From Paenibacillus pini JCM 16418 (GTDB taxonomy: Bacteria > Bacillota > Bacilli > Paenibacillales > Paenibacillaceae): 64,000 nucleotides of DNA. A program made the position numbers and the translations under genes. Positions within the stretch are counted from its first letter, which is position 1. Each line of letters opens with the position of its first letter. The notes beneath the pieces were generated by a model that was given only the letters and a program-made list of their open reading frames with translations, searched no databases and had not been told where the DNA came from. The stretch is taken from positions 248,001 to 312,000 of the forward strand of contig NZ_BAVZ01000002.1 of assembly GCF_000576305.1 (NCBI RefSeq), in the 5' to 3' direction. Shown one piece after another: positions 8,293-18,455 of the stretch.

Positions 8293-9326
8293 ATGCTAAC
8301 CGAACGCCAAAGAATGATTCTAAACGCTATTGTGAACGATTATATTCGTTCTGCTGAACCTGTGGGTTCCCGAAGCATTTCTAAACGGGGAGATGTTGGA
8401 TACAGTCCGGCTACCATTCGTAATGAGATGGCTGATTTAGAGGATTTGGGATTCTTGGAGCAGCCTCATACTTCAGCCGGTCGTATTCCTTCTCATAAGG
8501 CTACCGTTATTATGTGGATCATCTAGAACCGCAAAATACCGCACTGCCCGATGAAATGCAAACGATACGTACGTTTTTCGCTGAGAAACTGAATGCGATG
8601 GAGCAGGTCATTCAAAATGCCTCTTCCATACTTTCCAATATGACGAATTATACTTCCATCCTTCTGGGACCGGAGGTTTTTCATACATCATTACGTCATT
8701 TCCAGTTACTTCCACTTAATGAAACGACTGCTGTGGCTATTATTGTTACCAGTACAGGTCAGGTTGAGAACAAAACCGTTACGATTCCACCGGGTGTTTC
8801 AGTTTCGGAAATGGAGAAAGTGGTAAACCTGCTTAACAGTAAATTGGTAAATGTACCATTATACAAGCTGAAACCTCAGTTATACACAGTGCTTGGAGAT
8901 GAGATGGAAAGACATATCTCACATTATGAAGAAATTATGAAAGTACTGGATACTATATTTTTGGATGGGGAGAACGATCAGCGGGTATACCTTAGTGGTA
9001 CTACGAACATGCTGACACAACCTGAATTTAAGGATGTAGACAAGGTTAAGGAAATTTTAGATTTGCTTGAACAAACACCAACACTTATGAAAATGATGGC
9101 ACCTTCCCAAGGCGCGGCGGGAATTCAGGTGCGAATCGGTACAGAAAATGATCACGAAGCTTTCGCTAATTGTAGCTTGATTACAGCGACGTATTCACTT
9201 GAAGGCGAATCACTGGGAACAATCGGTATTCTTGGTCCTACACGCATGGAATATGCGAGAGTCATGAATATACTAGGCATGCTGTCGAAAGATCTAACAG
9301 CGCTGATGTCCCATTGGTATAAATAA
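8293..9326 (+). CDS. hrcA: Heat-inducible transcription repressor HrcA (frame break at ~8500)
   Basis: HrcA binds CIRCE and represses class I heat-shock genes. The N-terminal winged-helix half ([22 protein letters not shown], then SAGRIPSHK) is read from 8293; the rest is read in another frame from about 8500 (YVDHL..., [16 protein letters not shown]). The family motif [16 protein letters not shown] is restored if AAGGC at 8497-8501 is read as AAGGGC, so one G seems lost from a GGG run. The corrected protein is about 345 residues, the usual length. I regard the break as a likely sequence error. It is the first gene of the operon. Confidence 0.93.
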
Positions 9327-9389
9327 GGCGAGCCATGAATCAGTTCTTCGTATTCATGACTTCACCCGAGTTGAAGGGAGATTACAAGC

Positions 9390-9443
9390 ATGAACAAAGG
9401 TTATATATTAGAAGGGCATACTAAGGAGGTGAAGACATCTTGA
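9390..9443 (+). CDS. Possible 17-codon ORF overlapping the grpE start
   Basis: ATG 9390 follows GAAGGGAG with 9 bases between, and encodes MNKGYILEGHTKEVKTS. Its stop TGA (9441-9443) overlaps the TTG start of grpE (9440-9442). It may couple translation or act as a leader peptide, or it may be chance; no homologue was recognised. Confidence 0.3.
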   Translation: MNKGYILEGHTKEVKTS

Positions 9444-10051
9444 AAGAGAACAAACATAATCAACATGAAGAAATGCAGGAAGACATAAATCAATCTGCAT
9501 TTGATACTGATTCAAATGAGCAGTTTGAACAAGAAGACAATGGGAATTTTGCGGAAAACGCAGATGAATCCAACGTTGAAGTGCTTGATTCCAACCATCT
9601 ACAAGGTGAGCTTGAACGGTACAAAGCTTTGGCAGACGAGAATCAACAACGTGCGCTGCGCACGCAAGCTGATTTTGACAACTTCCGCAAACGTACACAG
9701 AAGGAAAAAGAGGATTTCGCCAAATATGCATCAACGAAGCTGATTACGGAATTGTTGCCGATTGTGGACAATTTTGAACGTGCATTGGCAGTAGCTGGTG
9801 ACAATGCGAATGAGGAATCTTTGGCTAAAGGTGTAAGTATGATTTTCCGTCAACTGGAAGGTGTACTGCAAAGCGAAGGATTAACCGCTATGGATAGCGT
9901 AGGTCAGCCTTTTAACCCTGAGTTCCATCAAGCGATTATGCAGGTGGAAAGCGAAGAGTATGAGGAAGGCATCGTAGCCGAAGAAGTTCAAAAAGGTTAT
10001 ATGTTGAAGGACAAAGTTCTACGTCCAGCGATGGTTAAAGTCAGCATGTAA
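9440..10051 (+). CDS. grpE: Nucleotide exchange factor GrpE
   Basis: GrpE releases ADP from DnaK. The 203-residue protein has an acidic, disordered N-terminus and a long helix (ERYKALADENQQRALRTQADFDNFRKRTQKE). The C-terminal beta domain shows the family pattern PFNPEFHQAIM and GYMLKDKVLRPAMVKVS. The start is TTG 9440, eight bases or so after AAGGAGGTG. It is the second gene of the CIRCE operon, with dnaK 61 bases downstream. Confidence 0.95.
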   Translation: MKENKHNQHEEMQEDINQSAFDTDSNEQFEQEDNGNFAENADESNVEVLDSNHLQGELERYKALADENQQRALRTQADFDNFRKRTQKEKEDFAKYASTKLITELLPIVDNFERALAVAGDNANEESLAKGVSMIFRQLEGVLQSEGLTAMDSVGQPFNPEFHQAIMQVESEEYEEGIVAEEVQKGYMLKDKVLRPAMVKVSM

Positions 10052-10112
10052 TATTGCTGTTTAAATATAAAATGAGAATGCAAAGTTCATTCATTATAAG
10101 GAGGAAATTTTA

Positions 10113-11957
10113 ATGAGTAAAGTTATCGGTATCGACCTTGGAACCACAAACTCTTGTGTAGCTGTTATGGAAGGCGGCGAGGCTGTCGTTATTCCGAATC
10201 CGGAAGGCGCTCGTACAACTCCATCCGTTGTAGGTTTTAAGAAAGATGGAGAGCGTATTGTTGGTGAAACAGCAAAACGTCAATCCATTACAAACCCTGA
10301 TCGTACGATCAGCTCCATTAAACGTCATATTGGTACAAACCATAAAGAAACAATTGAAGGTAATGACTATACACCTCAAGAAATTTCTGCAATGATTTTG
10401 CAAAAGCTGAAATCCGATGCAGAAGCTTACTTGGGACAAACGGTAACGCAAGCCGTTATTACCGTTCCTGCTTACTTCAATGACAGTCAACGTCAAGCAA
10501 CTAAAGATGCAGGTAAAATTGCAGGTCTAGATGTACTACGTATTGTCAATGAGCCTACGGCTGCAGCTCTTGCTTATGGTCTTGAGAAATCCGAAGATCA
10601 AACGATTCTTGTTTATGACCTTGGTGGTGGTACATTCGACGTATCCATTCTTGAACTAGGCGATGGTTTCTTTGAAGTTAAAGCTACAAGTGGTGACAAC
10701 CACCTTGGCGGAGACGACTTCGACCAAGTGGTAATGGAATACCTGGTAAGTGAATTCAAAAAAGATCAAGGTATCGACCTTAGCAAGGATAAAGCAGCGG
10801 TACAACGTCTGAAAGACGCTGCTGAGAAAGCGAAGAAAGAATTGTCAGGCGTTCTGACAACTACAATTTCTTTGCCATTTATCACTGTAGCTGACGGCGT
10901 ACCACAGCACTTGGAGATTAACCTGACTCGCGCTAAATTCGATGAAATTACTGCAAGTTTGGTTGAACGTACTCTCGGACCAACTCGTCAAGCTTTGAGT
11001 GACGCAGGTATGACTTCTAATGATATTGATAAAATTGTTCTTGTAGGTGGTTCGACTCGTATCCCTGCAGTACAAGATGCAATTAAGAAATTGACTGGTA
11101 AAGATCCTCACAAAGGTGTTAACCCAGATGAAGTCGTTGCACTTGGTGCAGCTGTTCAAGCCGGCGTATTGACTGGTGAAGTGAAAGACGTTGTCCTTCT
11201 GGACGTAACTCCATTGTCCCTAGGTATTGAAACTGCAGGTGGCGTGTTTACGAAAATGATCGAGCGCAATACAACGATCCCAACTAGTAAATCACAAGTG
11301 TTCTCGACTTATGCTGACAGCCAACCAAGCGTTGAAATTCACGTTCTGCAAGGTGAGCGTCAAATGGCAGCTGGTAACAAAACACTAGGACGCTTTATGC
11401 TTGGAGATATTCCTCCAGCACCACGTGGTGTACCACAAATCGAAGTTACTTTTGACATCGATGCGAATGGTATTGTTAACGTATCTGCAACGGATAAAGG
11501 TACAAACAAAACGCAAAAAATCACCATTACATCATCTAGCGGTTTGAGTGATGAAGAAGTTGAACGCATGATGAAGGACGCTGAAGCTCACGCTGATGAA
11601 GATCGTCAACGTAAGGAATTGATTGAAGCGAAGAATAATGCGGACCAACTCGTATATTCTACGGATAAAACAATTAAAGACCTAGGCGATAAAGTGGATG
11701 CAGCTGAAGTTGAAAAAGCAAATGCAGCTAAAGAGAAGGTGAAAGCTGCACTGGAAACGGATGATCTTGAGCAAATTAAATCGACAACTGAAGAGTTGAC
11801 TGAGATTGTTCAACAGTTGTCCGTGAAATTATATGAGCAAGCAGCACAAGCGGAGCAAGCTCAAGGCGCTGAAGGCGGCCAAGAAGGCGCACCTAAAAAA
11901 GACAACGTCGTAGACGCTGACTATGAGGTTGTTGACGAAGATAAGAATCAAGGTTAA
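10113..11957 (+). CDS. dnaK: Molecular chaperone DnaK (Hsp70)
   Basis: This 614-residue Hsp70 is complete. The ATPase domain shows [17 protein letters not shown] at the N-terminus, [14 protein letters not shown] and [13 protein letters not shown]. The substrate-binding domain ([14 protein letters not shown]) and a C-terminal lid with an acidic tail ([12 protein letters not shown]) follow. It lacks the roughly 24-residue insertion in the N-terminal domain seen in Gram-negative DnaK, as expected for Firmicutes. AAGGAGG precedes the ATG. Codon use is that of a highly expressed gene. Confidence 0.99.
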   Translation: MSKVIGIDLGTTNSCVAVMEGGEAVVIPNPEGARTTPSVVGFKKDGERIVGETAKRQSITNPDRTISSIKRHIGTNHKETIEGNDYTPQEISAMILQKLKSDAEAYLGQTVTQAVITVPAYFNDSQRQATKDAGKIAGLDVLRIVNEPTAAALAYGLEKSEDQTILVYDLGGGTFDVSILELGDGFFEVKATSGDNHLGGDDFDQVVMEYLVSEFKKDQGIDLSKDKAAVQRLKDAAEKAKKELSGVLTTTISLPFITVADGVPQHLEINLTRAKFDEITASLVERTLGPTRQALSDAGMTSNDIDKIVLVGGSTRIPAVQDAIKKLTGKDPHKGVNPDEVVALGAAVQAGVLTGEVKDVVLLDVTPLSLGIETAGGVFTKMIERNTTIPTSKSQVFSTYADSQPSVEIHVLQGERQMAAGNKTLGRFMLGDIPPAPRGVPQIEVTFDIDANGIVNVSATDKGTNKTQKITITSSSGLSDEEVERMMKDAEAHADEDRQRKELIEAKNNADQLVYSTDKTIKDLGDKVDAAEVEKANAAKEKVKAALETDDLEQIKSTTEELTEIVQQLSVKLYEQAAQAEQAQGAEGGQEGAPKKDNVVDADYEVVDEDKNQG

Positions 11958-11985
11958 CCTATAGAAAGTTATGTTCAGGAAAGGG

Positions 11986-12028
11986 AAGGTCAAAGCCGGG
12001 GCATCCCGAAGCTTTGGCTTTCCTTTTG
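11986..12028 (+). terminator. Internal hairpin between dnaK and dnaJ
   Basis: AAGG-TC-AAAGCC pairs with GGCTTTCCTT, followed by TT. The T run is short, so partial termination or RNA processing that lowers dnaJ relative to dnaK is likely. Confidence 0.55.
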
Positions 12029-12075
12029 TCCATGCAACTAAGTAGGGATAATCCTGAAATATTGGGGGTGGAAGA

Positions 12076-13206
12076 GTGGCTGAAAAGCGTGATTATTATG
12101 AGGTTTTAGGTGTAGGTAAAGATGCTTCGGATGAAGATGTGAAAAAAGCTTATCGTAAGCAGGCTCGCCAGTATCACCCGGATGTAAACAAAGCAGATGA
12201 TGCGGAAGCCAAATTTAAAGAAGTTAAAGAGGCTTATGATGTACTGAGTGATGGCCAAAAGCGTGCTCAGTATGATCAGTTTGGTCATGTTGACCCGAAT
12301 CAAGGCATGGGTGGCGGCGGCTTCTCAGGCGGTGACTTTGGTGGCGGCTTAGGCGATATTTTTGATATGTTCTTCGGTGGTGGCGGTGGTGGTCGACGTG
12401 ATCCTAACGCACCAACACGTGGAAACGATCTACAGTACACGATGACGATTGAATTTAAGGAAGCGGTATTCGGTAAAGAAACGGATATCACGATCCCTCG
12501 TACAGAAAACTGTGATACTTGTCACGGTTCAGGCGCTAAGCCAGGTACGAAGCCAACGACATGTTCGGTATGTAGTGGTAGCGGTCAGCAAGAAGTTGTG
12601 CAGAACACACCTTTCGGCAGAATGGTAAACCGTCGTGCATGTTCCAATTGTGGAGGCAGCGGACAAATTATCAAAGAAAAATGTTCAACTTGTAGCGGTA
12701 GCGGTAAGGTCAAGAAGCAGCGCAAGATTCATGTCAAGATCCCTGCTGGCGTGGATGATGGTGCTCAGCTTCGTATGACTGGAGAGGGCGAAGGCGGCCT
12801 ACGTGGTGGGCCTTCAGGCGATCTCTATATCGTGATTCGTGTTAAACAGCATGATTTCTTTGAACGTGAAGACGACGATATCTACTGTGAAATTCCTCTA
12901 ACTTTTGCGCAAGCAGCATTAGGCGATGAAATTGAAATTCCAACGCTGACTGAGCGTGTGAAGCTCAAGATTCCGGCTGGAACACAGACAGGAACGTTCT
13001 TCCGTCTCAAAGGTAAAGGCGTACCTCGTTTACGTGGTATCGGTCAAGGAGATCAACATGTAAAAGTGGTCATCGTTACACCAAGTAAACTTAGCGATGA
13101 GCAGAAAGACCTGCTTCGTCAGTTCGCATCACTTGATGGAGCACAAACGCATGAGCATGAGCAATCTTTCTTTGATCGCATGAAGCGTGCATTCCGCGGA
13201 GACTGA
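12076..13206 (+). CDS. dnaJ: Molecular chaperone DnaJ (Hsp40)
   Basis: A 376-residue class A J-protein that delivers substrates to DnaK and stimulates its ATPase. Visible in order: J domain with HPD (QYHPDVNK, about residue 34), a Gly/Phe-rich stretch, four zinc-binding CxxCxGxG repeats ([32 protein letters not shown]), and C-terminal substrate domains. The start is GTG 12076 after GGGGGTGG. It closes the heat-shock operon; a strong terminator follows. Confidence 0.98.
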   Translation: MAEKRDYYEVLGVGKDASDEDVKKAYRKQARQYHPDVNKADDAEAKFKEVKEAYDVLSDGQKRAQYDQFGHVDPNQGMGGGGFSGGDFGGGLGDIFDMFFGGGGGGRRDPNAPTRGNDLQYTMTIEFKEAVFGKETDITIPRTENCDTCHGSGAKPGTKPTTCSVCSGSGQQEVVQNTPFGRMVNRRACSNCGGSGQIIKEKCSTCSGSGKVKKQRKIHVKIPAGVDDGAQLRMTGEGEGGLRGGPSGDLYIVIRVKQHDFFEREDDDIYCEIPLTFAQAALGDEIEIPTLTERVKLKIPAGTQTGTFFRLKGKGVPRLRGIGQGDQHVKVVIVTPSKLSDEQKDLLRQFASLDGAQTHEHEQSFFDRMKRAFRGD

Positions 13207-13238
13207 TCCGTTCGAATCATAAGAGAACTCCTCACTGT

Positions 13239-13278
13239 AAAAGCCTTCAATTCTATCTCTAGAATTGAAGGCTTTTTT
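13239..13278 (+). terminator. Terminator after dnaJ
   Basis: A perfect stem AAAGCCTTCAATTCT/AGAATTGAAGGCTTT around a short loop, followed by TTTT. It ends the heat-shock operon. Confidence 0.95.
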
Positions 13279-13374
13279 GCTATGCAGACAATCAAAACGT
13301 ATAAATTTTCGGCTGTGGCGGAAGCTAAATTTGTACTTCGCGGGTAAGAAATTATTTTAGAGTAGGAGAAACAC

Positions 13375-13740
13375 ATGTCAGAGAAAAATATCCTTGCTTA
13401 TTTTAAAAGCCCAGAGGATGCCGAAAGTGTCTCAAAGAAACTACAATCACTGCGCGTTGTAGATATGTCCATCGACCGTTTCAGCCGATTCCCGGATATG
13501 GAGATGTATAAAGAAACCCATTTTGCAGGAGATGTAATTAGTATTTCTTCCATGGGCACAGGTTCACTTGATCCTGTTTCTGCAAGCATTATGGCTGGGG
13601 CAGATTCGTCCGTGAGTGGCATGAGCCATGGTGGGCAAGGTGGCCCAACGGGGCGAGATATTCTACTGACGGTTGTGGTCGAAGAAGAATCATTTGAACA
13701 GGCGCTGAAGCTTATTGTGGAAGCCGATGGTATGGTATAA
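13375..13740 (+). CDS. Conserved-looking protein of unknown function, paralogue A
   Basis: This 121-residue cytoplasmic protein has an N-terminal beta-alpha-beta unit (NILAYFKSPEDAESVSKKLQ, then VVDMSIDRF). A Gly/Ser/Met-rich middle follows (SSVSGMSHGGQGGPTGR), then a second beta-alpha unit (DILLTVVVEEESFEQALKLI). The first half recalls the YflT/general-stress-17M fold, but this is not established. Its layout matches the protein encoded at 13958-14338, suggesting an old duplication. ATG 13375 follows GTAGGAG. It is the first gene of a three-gene unit after the dnaJ terminator. Confidence 0.7.
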   Translation: MSEKNILAYFKSPEDAESVSKKLQSLRVVDMSIDRFSRFPDMEMYKETHFAGDVISISSMGTGSLDPVSASIMAGADSSVSGMSHGGQGGPTGRDILLTVVVEEESFEQALKLIVEADGMV

Positions 13741-13763
13741 ATCATATAAGGAGGCCGTAATTT

Positions 13764-13961
13764 ATGGCAGATCGAGATAAAAAAGGACGTATTATGTCCA
13801 AAACAGAAAAAATGAAGGAACTCGCATCGATGAAAGTCGAGGATGTTGAATTTGCTGCTTTGGAGGCTGACGCTGATGATGTTGAAGCGATTCGCCGGAG
13901 CGAGGAATCTGACAATCGTCAACTGCGCAAGATGAACGACGGAGGGTGGAACGAGCTTTGA
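13764..13961 (+). CDS. Small charged protein, possibly YfhD family
   Basis: A 65-residue, highly charged protein starting MADRDKKGRIMSKTEKMKEL, with a central acidic part VEDVEFAALEADADDVEAI followed by RRSEESDNRQ. The pattern DVEF-x-x-x-x-AD-x-DD-x-EA and a trailing A/S-E-x-D-x-RQ resembles YfhD-like small proteins of Bacilli; that is from memory of the family and not proven. AAGGAGG precedes the ATG. Its stop overlaps the TTG start of the next gene (TTGA), implying translational coupling. Confidence 0.7.
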   Translation: MADRDKKGRIMSKTEKMKELASMKVEDVEFAALEADADDVEAIRRSEESDNRQLRKMNDGGWNEL

Positions 13962-14338
13962 GTGAAGAGTTCCGCAGGTTAGAAGCTTATTTTTCCAGAC
14001 GGACCGATGCTGATATTGCTGAACAGCTTCTGCGTAATTTACCATTAGAATCAGTGCGTATTGAAAAGTTTGGAGGTAATTCGAATACCTCTAGTAGCTC
14101 AGAGAATTCATACGGGATGCGTTCACTCGGATTTGCTTCGCTTTACAGTTTAGGAAGTCCACCAACAGCATTTGCTGGGGTACTCGGAGGAGAAGATGTA
14201 AGTCGAGATATGTTGCTACGTCAGGGAATAGTAAGTGGGCAGCCCGATGAACATGTACTTCTTTCCGTGGCTATACCTCAGTCATGGGCGCAACGAGCAG
14301 CGCAAGTAATAGAACAGCAGGGTGGACGTTTGAGGTAA
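13958..14338 (+). CDS. Conserved-looking protein of unknown function, paralogue B
   Basis: This 126-residue protein starts at TTG 13958, 12 bases from GGAGG; the GTG at 13946 lies inside that site and is unlikely. The N-terminal unit (LEAYFSRRTDADIAEQLL, then VRIEKF) and the last unit (HVLLSVAIPQSWAQRAAQVI) align in layout with the protein at 13375-13740. The two differ in the middle, which here is Ser/Gly-rich with LGFASLYSLGSPPTAFAG. No transmembrane or signal segment is clear. The function is unknown. Confidence 0.7.
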   Translation: MSEEFRRLEAYFSRRTDADIAEQLLRNLPLESVRIEKFGGNSNTSSSSENSYGMRSLGFASLYSLGSPPTAFAGVLGGEDVSRDMLLRQGIVSGQPDEHVLLSVAIPQSWAQRAAQVIEQQGGRLR

Positions 14339-14368
14339 GAAAACTAGCGACAAGCTGAATTTTATTTG

Positions 14369-14402
14369 AGGTCGGACAGGTGTGAATCTGCCCGGCCTTT
14401 TT
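14369..14402 (+). terminator. Terminator after the three-gene cassette
   Basis: AGGTCGG...CCGGCCT stem with CAG/CTG inside, followed by TTTTTC. Confidence 0.75.
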
Positions 14403-14440
14403 CATCTGTAAACACCCTTAGTGATGAGATGACTTAAATT

Positions 14441-14470
14441 TTGTACACAGCTCGTCATGTATAGTACAAT
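14441..14470 (+). promoter_or_regulatory. Probable sigma-A promoter of prmA
   Basis: TTGTAC (14441-14446) and TACAAT (14465-14470) are 18 bases apart, with the start of prmA about 40 bases downstream of the -10. Confidence 0.6.
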
Positions 14471-14509
14471 GGTACGTATGCAAAAGGTCAAGGAGGACGA
14501 TAAAGAGAT

Positions 14510-15483
14510 ATGTTATGGCATGAATTCACAATACATACTACGGAAGAAGCCGTAGAAATGATTTCAAACTTTTTACATGAAGCAGGGGCTGGCGGGGTGT
14601 CCATTGAGGAATCTGGCACACTGAATAAGGAACGGGATACCACATACGGACAATGGTATGATCAACCGCTAAATGATATCCCTGAAGGACAAGTCGAAAT
14701 TAAAGGGTATTTCGCTGAGGAATCACCTATGGAAGATATTGCAGTGGATATTCAAGAACGCATTGAAGAGCTTCGCAGTTTTGATATTGATCCTGGTAAC
14801 CCGCGCTTTGAGCTTAGATTAGTAAATGAAGATGAGTGGGCAGATGCATGGAAGAAATATTTCAAACCTCTGCGGGTATCTGAACGTTTGACTATTAAAC
14901 CAACCTGGGAAGATTACTCGCCTGAAAGTGACGCTGAGAAGATCATTCATTTGGACCCAGGAATGGCTTTTGGAACAGGTGCTCATCCGACAACTTCGTT
15001 ATGCCTACGTACGCTTGAGAAAGTAATCAAGGGCGATGAGGAAGTCATTGATGTTGGGACAGGTTCAGGGATATTGGCAATTGGTGCAATTCTTCTAGGA
15101 GCTAAGCATGTACTAGCACTTGATCTTGATCCGGTTGCTGTGACATGTGCGAAGGAAAATACTCAAATCAATGAGATGGACGCTCAAATTACGGTTAAAG
15201 AAAGTGATTTATTATCGCTTCTTGGCGGGGAAAATGGACGTGATGTATTAGGTATAGAGTTACCTGTAAAAGTCGTTGTCGCTAATATTCTAGCTGAAGT
15301 TATTTTGCTGTTTATTGATGATGTATATCGTGCATTAGAACCAAACGGAGTTACATCGCATCAGGTATTTATAAGAATAAAGTCGATATCGTTGAGAAGG
15401 CTCTAATCGATGCGGGCTTTAGTATTGAAGAAATAAACCGTGATGAAGATTGGGTGGCATTTGTGGCCAGAAAGAGGTCTTAA
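14510..15483 (+). CDS. prmA: Ribosomal protein L11 methyltransferase (frame break at ~15352)
   Basis: PrmA trimethylates ribosomal protein L11. The N-terminal substrate domain (MLWHEFTIHTTEEAVEMIS) is followed by the Rossmann methyltransferase core: MAFGTGAHPTTSLCL, then VIDVGTGSGILAIGA and VVANILAEVI. Near 15351 the frame shifts. Reading GAGTTAC as GAGTTTAC restores GVYIASGIYKNKVDIVEKAL and an end at DEDWVAFVARKRS, stopping at 15483. One T appears lost from a TTT run, probably a sequence error. The stop overlaps the next start (TAATG). Confidence 0.92.
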
Positions 15484-16166
15484 TGGATTTTCTAAATGAT
15501 TTATTTCGAATTCCGCTTGCTATACTACCTTTTTATTTAGTTGTCATTGTTATTGCCTTTACAGTGCATGAATTTTCGCATGCGTATTTTGCTAATAAAT
15601 TTGGTGATCCAACCGCAAAATTGTTGGGCCGAGTAACATTGAATCCAACGGTTCATTTTGATTTTTTTGGTATTTTGCTATTATTGATTGCTGGCTTCGG
15701 ATGGGCAAGACCTGTTCCGGTTAATCGGGATAACTTCGCAAGACCGCGTCTAATGGGAATTGTAGTTTCTATTGCAGGACCGTTAAGCAACTTTGTGCTA
15801 GCGATTATTGGATCTTTCATTTATGCTGTGCTAATTCATACTGGATATATCGAATCAATGACCAATTTGAAACTTCAAGAAGCAATAGCGACTTTCCTGT
15901 ATTATTTCTCGTTCATGAACTTTTTCTTGTTCTTGTTTAATCTTATTCCACTGCCGCCTCTTGATGGTTATCGAATTCTTGAGGATCTTGTTCCACCAAA
16001 AGTACGGGCAAAACTTCAGCAGTGGGAGCAGTGGTCAATATTTATTTTCCTATTGATTTTGTTCATACCTGCATTGCGGGCATTTACAATCGATCCCATT
16101 TATGAATTGACAAAATTTTTATATCTTAATTTTATACAAATGTTTTTAGTTTTGCTTGGAGGCTAG
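15483..16166 (+). CDS. Site-2 protease family (M50) membrane metalloprotease
   Basis: A polytopic membrane protein with the zinc protease motif HEFSH (in FTVHEFSHAYFANKFGD, about residue 30) and the second metal site PLPPLDGYRIL (about residue 160), as in short M50B proteases without a PDZ domain. Five or six hydrophobic segments are visible. ATG 15483 is chosen because it overlaps the prmA stop and follows AAGAGG; an in-frame ATG at 15450 lies within prmA. The substrate is unknown. This small clade is common in Firmicutes beside core genes. Confidence 0.88.
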   Translation: MDFLNDLFRIPLAILPFYLVVIVIAFTVHEFSHAYFANKFGDPTAKLLGRVTLNPTVHFDFFGILLLLIAGFGWARPVPVNRDNFARPRLMGIVVSIAGPLSNFVLAIIGSFIYAVLIHTGYIESMTNLKLQEAIATFLYYFSFMNFFLFLFNLIPLPPLDGYRILEDLVPPKVRAKLQQWEQWSIFIFLLILFIPALRAFTIDPIYELTKFLYLNFIQMFLVLLGG

Positions 16167-16264
16167 GGCCGGAACTTACAAACAAACCGATGAATCAATC
16201 ACTTCATATCGTGGCAAACGTTGTATGATGATTTTTGTGATTATGGGATAGGATGTTGATAATA

Positions 16265-17026
16265 ATGCAGAGATATTTTGTGTTACCGGAGCAATTCAAG
16301 GAAGATCGAGTTGAAATTACAGGCGAGGATGCTCGCCATATCGCTAAGGTTATGCGTAGTAAACCTGGCGATTCATTTATTGTTAGTGATGGTATTGCAA
16401 GAGAAGCCATTGTGGAAATTGAGTCCATTGAGATTGGATCTGTAACTGCTGTGGTGGTAGAACCGCTTGAAATGCTACAGGAGGCTCTCGTTAAAGTAAC
16501 GGTGGCGCAGAGCTTGCCTAAAGGCGATAAGATGGAGACGGTTTTGCAGAAATGTACGGAAATTGGTGCCGTGTCTTTTGTGCCTTTTCTATCCGAAAGA
16601 ACGATTGTGCAGTACGATGCGAAGAAGGAAGAGAAACGTTTGGATCGTTGGCGCAAAATCGTTAAGGAAGCTGCGGAGCAAAGCCATCGAAATATTATTC
16701 CTGAAGTGCATCAGCCATTATCGTGGAAGAAGCTGCTTCAGTCTTTCACTGATTATGATGCTGTATATTTTTGCTATGAAAAAGAACAGGGTCTTCAGCT
16801 GCGTGATGCGCTGAGGTCCATTACTTTAGATGCTAACGAGCAGCAACTTCGGATTTTGCTCATCGTAGGTCCAGAGGGTGGATTTAGTGAGCAGGAATGT
16901 CATCAAGCCGAAGAAGCAGGAGCCTCTAGCACCGGCCTAGGACGACGTATATTACGCTGCGAAACAGCAGGAATGGTCGCACTTGCCTGCATATTATACG
17001 AGTTTGGAGAAATGGGGGGAGTTTGA
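16265..17026 (+). CDS. rsmE: 16S rRNA m3U1498 methyltransferase RsmE
   Basis: A SPOUT-class methyltransferase acting on U1498 of 16S rRNA. It starts MQRYFVLPEQF and has GEDARHIAKVMR of the N-terminal PUA-like domain. The SPOUT knot region shows LIVGPEGGFSEQE and LGRRILRCETAG. ATG 16265 is preferred over the ATG at 16253, which abuts the GGGATAGGA site. The length of 253 residues fits the family. The stop lies 2 bases before the mtaB start. Confidence 0.95.
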   Translation: MQRYFVLPEQFKEDRVEITGEDARHIAKVMRSKPGDSFIVSDGIAREAIVEIESIEIGSVTAVVVEPLEMLQEALVKVTVAQSLPKGDKMETVLQKCTEIGAVSFVPFLSERTIVQYDAKKEEKRLDRWRKIVKEAAEQSHRNIIPEVHQPLSWKKLLQSFTDYDAVYFCYEKEQGLQLRDALRSITLDANEQQLRILLIVGPEGGFSEQECHQAEEAGASSTGLGRRILRCETAGMVALACILYEFGEMGGV

Positions 17027-17028
17027 AC

Positions 17029-18368
17029 ATGTCATCCGTAGCATTTTATACATTAGGGTGCAAAGTTAATTTCTATGATACTGAGGCCATCTGGCAGCTA
17101 TTTAAGAATGAAGCTATGAACAAGTCGATTTCGAGCAGACCGCCGATGTTTATTTAATTAATACATGTACAGTTACGAATACAGGAGATAAGAAAAGCCG
17201 TCAGATTATACGCCGTGCAATACGACGTAATCCGGAAGCCATTATTGCGGTAACAGGATGCTATGCACAAACTTCTCCAGCTGAAATATTGGATATTCCC
17301 GGTGTGGATTTGGTTATCGGAAACCAAGATCGCGAACGCATCATTCCTTATGTGAAGCAAATTTCTGAATCACGTCAGCCTATTAATGCGGTTCGCAATA
17401 TTATGAAGAATCGTGTGTTTGAGGAAATGGACGTACCTGATTTTGCTGATCGGACACGGGCTTTTCTGAAAATTCAAGATGGTTGTAATAACTTCTGTAC
17501 CTTCTGTATTATTCCTTGGTCACGTGGGCTGTCCCGCAGTCGCGATCCTAAGAGCATCATCACACAAGCGCACCAGTTGGTAGATGCTGGGTACAAGGAA
17601 ATAGTGCTCACGGGTATCCATACGGGCGGTTATGGTGATGATTTGGATCAGTATCGTCTTTCGGACCTACTATGGGATTTGGATAAGGTAGACGGTCTAG
17701 AGCGAATCCGTATCAGTTCTATTGAAGCGAGTCAAATTGATGAGCGCATGCTTGAGGTGCTGAACAAGTCCTCTAAAATGTGTCGTCACTTACATATTCC
17801 GTTACAAGCTGGTGACAATACTGTGCTGAAACGGATGCGTCGTAAATATACGACTGAACAATTTTATGACAAAATGCAGCTTATTCGTCAGGCGATGCCG
17901 GACGTAGGTATTACAACAGACGTTATTGTCGGATTCCCAGGTGAAACGGATGAAATGTTCCGCAATGGTTATGAATTAATGAAAGCCATTCAATTCTCGG
18001 AAATGCATGTCTTCCCCTATTCTCAGCGCAACGGAACACCAGCCTCACGTATGGTGGATCAGGTGGACGAAGACATCAAGCATGCACGTGTGCATGAACT
18101 GATTAAGCTGTCTGAGGAAATGCAGCTTTCTTATGCCCAGCAATTTGTGGGTCAAGTCATGGACGTGATTCCAGAGGGTTCTTCCAAAGGAGTGCACGGT
18201 CCGGGTAAGGTACATGGATTCAGCGATAACTATTTACAGATGATTTTTGACGGACCAGATGATCTTCAGGGTAAGTTGTGCCGAGTGAAGCTGACGAAAG
18301 CCGGAGTTCATGAATGCGAAGGTCAATTGGTGCGCGTCATGGATGAGCAACCTGAGGTATTAGTGTAA
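17029..18368 (+). CDS. mtaB: tRNA ms2t6A37 methylthiotransferase MtaB (frame break at ~17113)
   Basis: MtaB (YqeV) adds a methylthio group to t6A37 of tRNA. The N-terminal MTTase domain starts MSSVAFYTLGCKVNFYDTEA. The radical SAM cluster motif CNNFCTFC lies in QDGCNNFCTFCIIPWSRG, and a C-terminal TRAM domain follows. The first 28 codons are in another frame. Reading GAAGCTATG as GAAGGCTATG restores NEGYEQVDFEQTADVYLIN and joins both parts, so a single G is missing. The corrected length is about 446 residues. A sequence error is more likely than gene loss. ATG 17029 lies two bases past the rsmE stop. Confidence 0.92.
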
Positions 18369-18412
18369 GGAAAAATAAAGCAGAGTTCCGGGTGAAATCT
18401 GCTAGAAGAATG

Positions 18413-18455
18413 CAAGGATTTCATTTCCAGCTTACATGAGGAGGTGGAATCCTTG
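18413..18455 (+). promoter_or_regulatory. Hairpin holding the SD and start of the small ORF before the Nudix gene
   Basis: CAAGGATT (18413-18420) pairs perfectly with AATCCTTG (18448-18455). The GAGGAGG site lies in the loop and the first TTG of the small ORF in the 3' arm. Confidence 0.4.

Noticed and set aside
12300..12491. Minus-strand Pro-rich ORF in dnaJ
   Set aside because: It is the shadow of the Gly-rich segment of dnaJ (Gly codons GGN read as Pro codons on the other strand).
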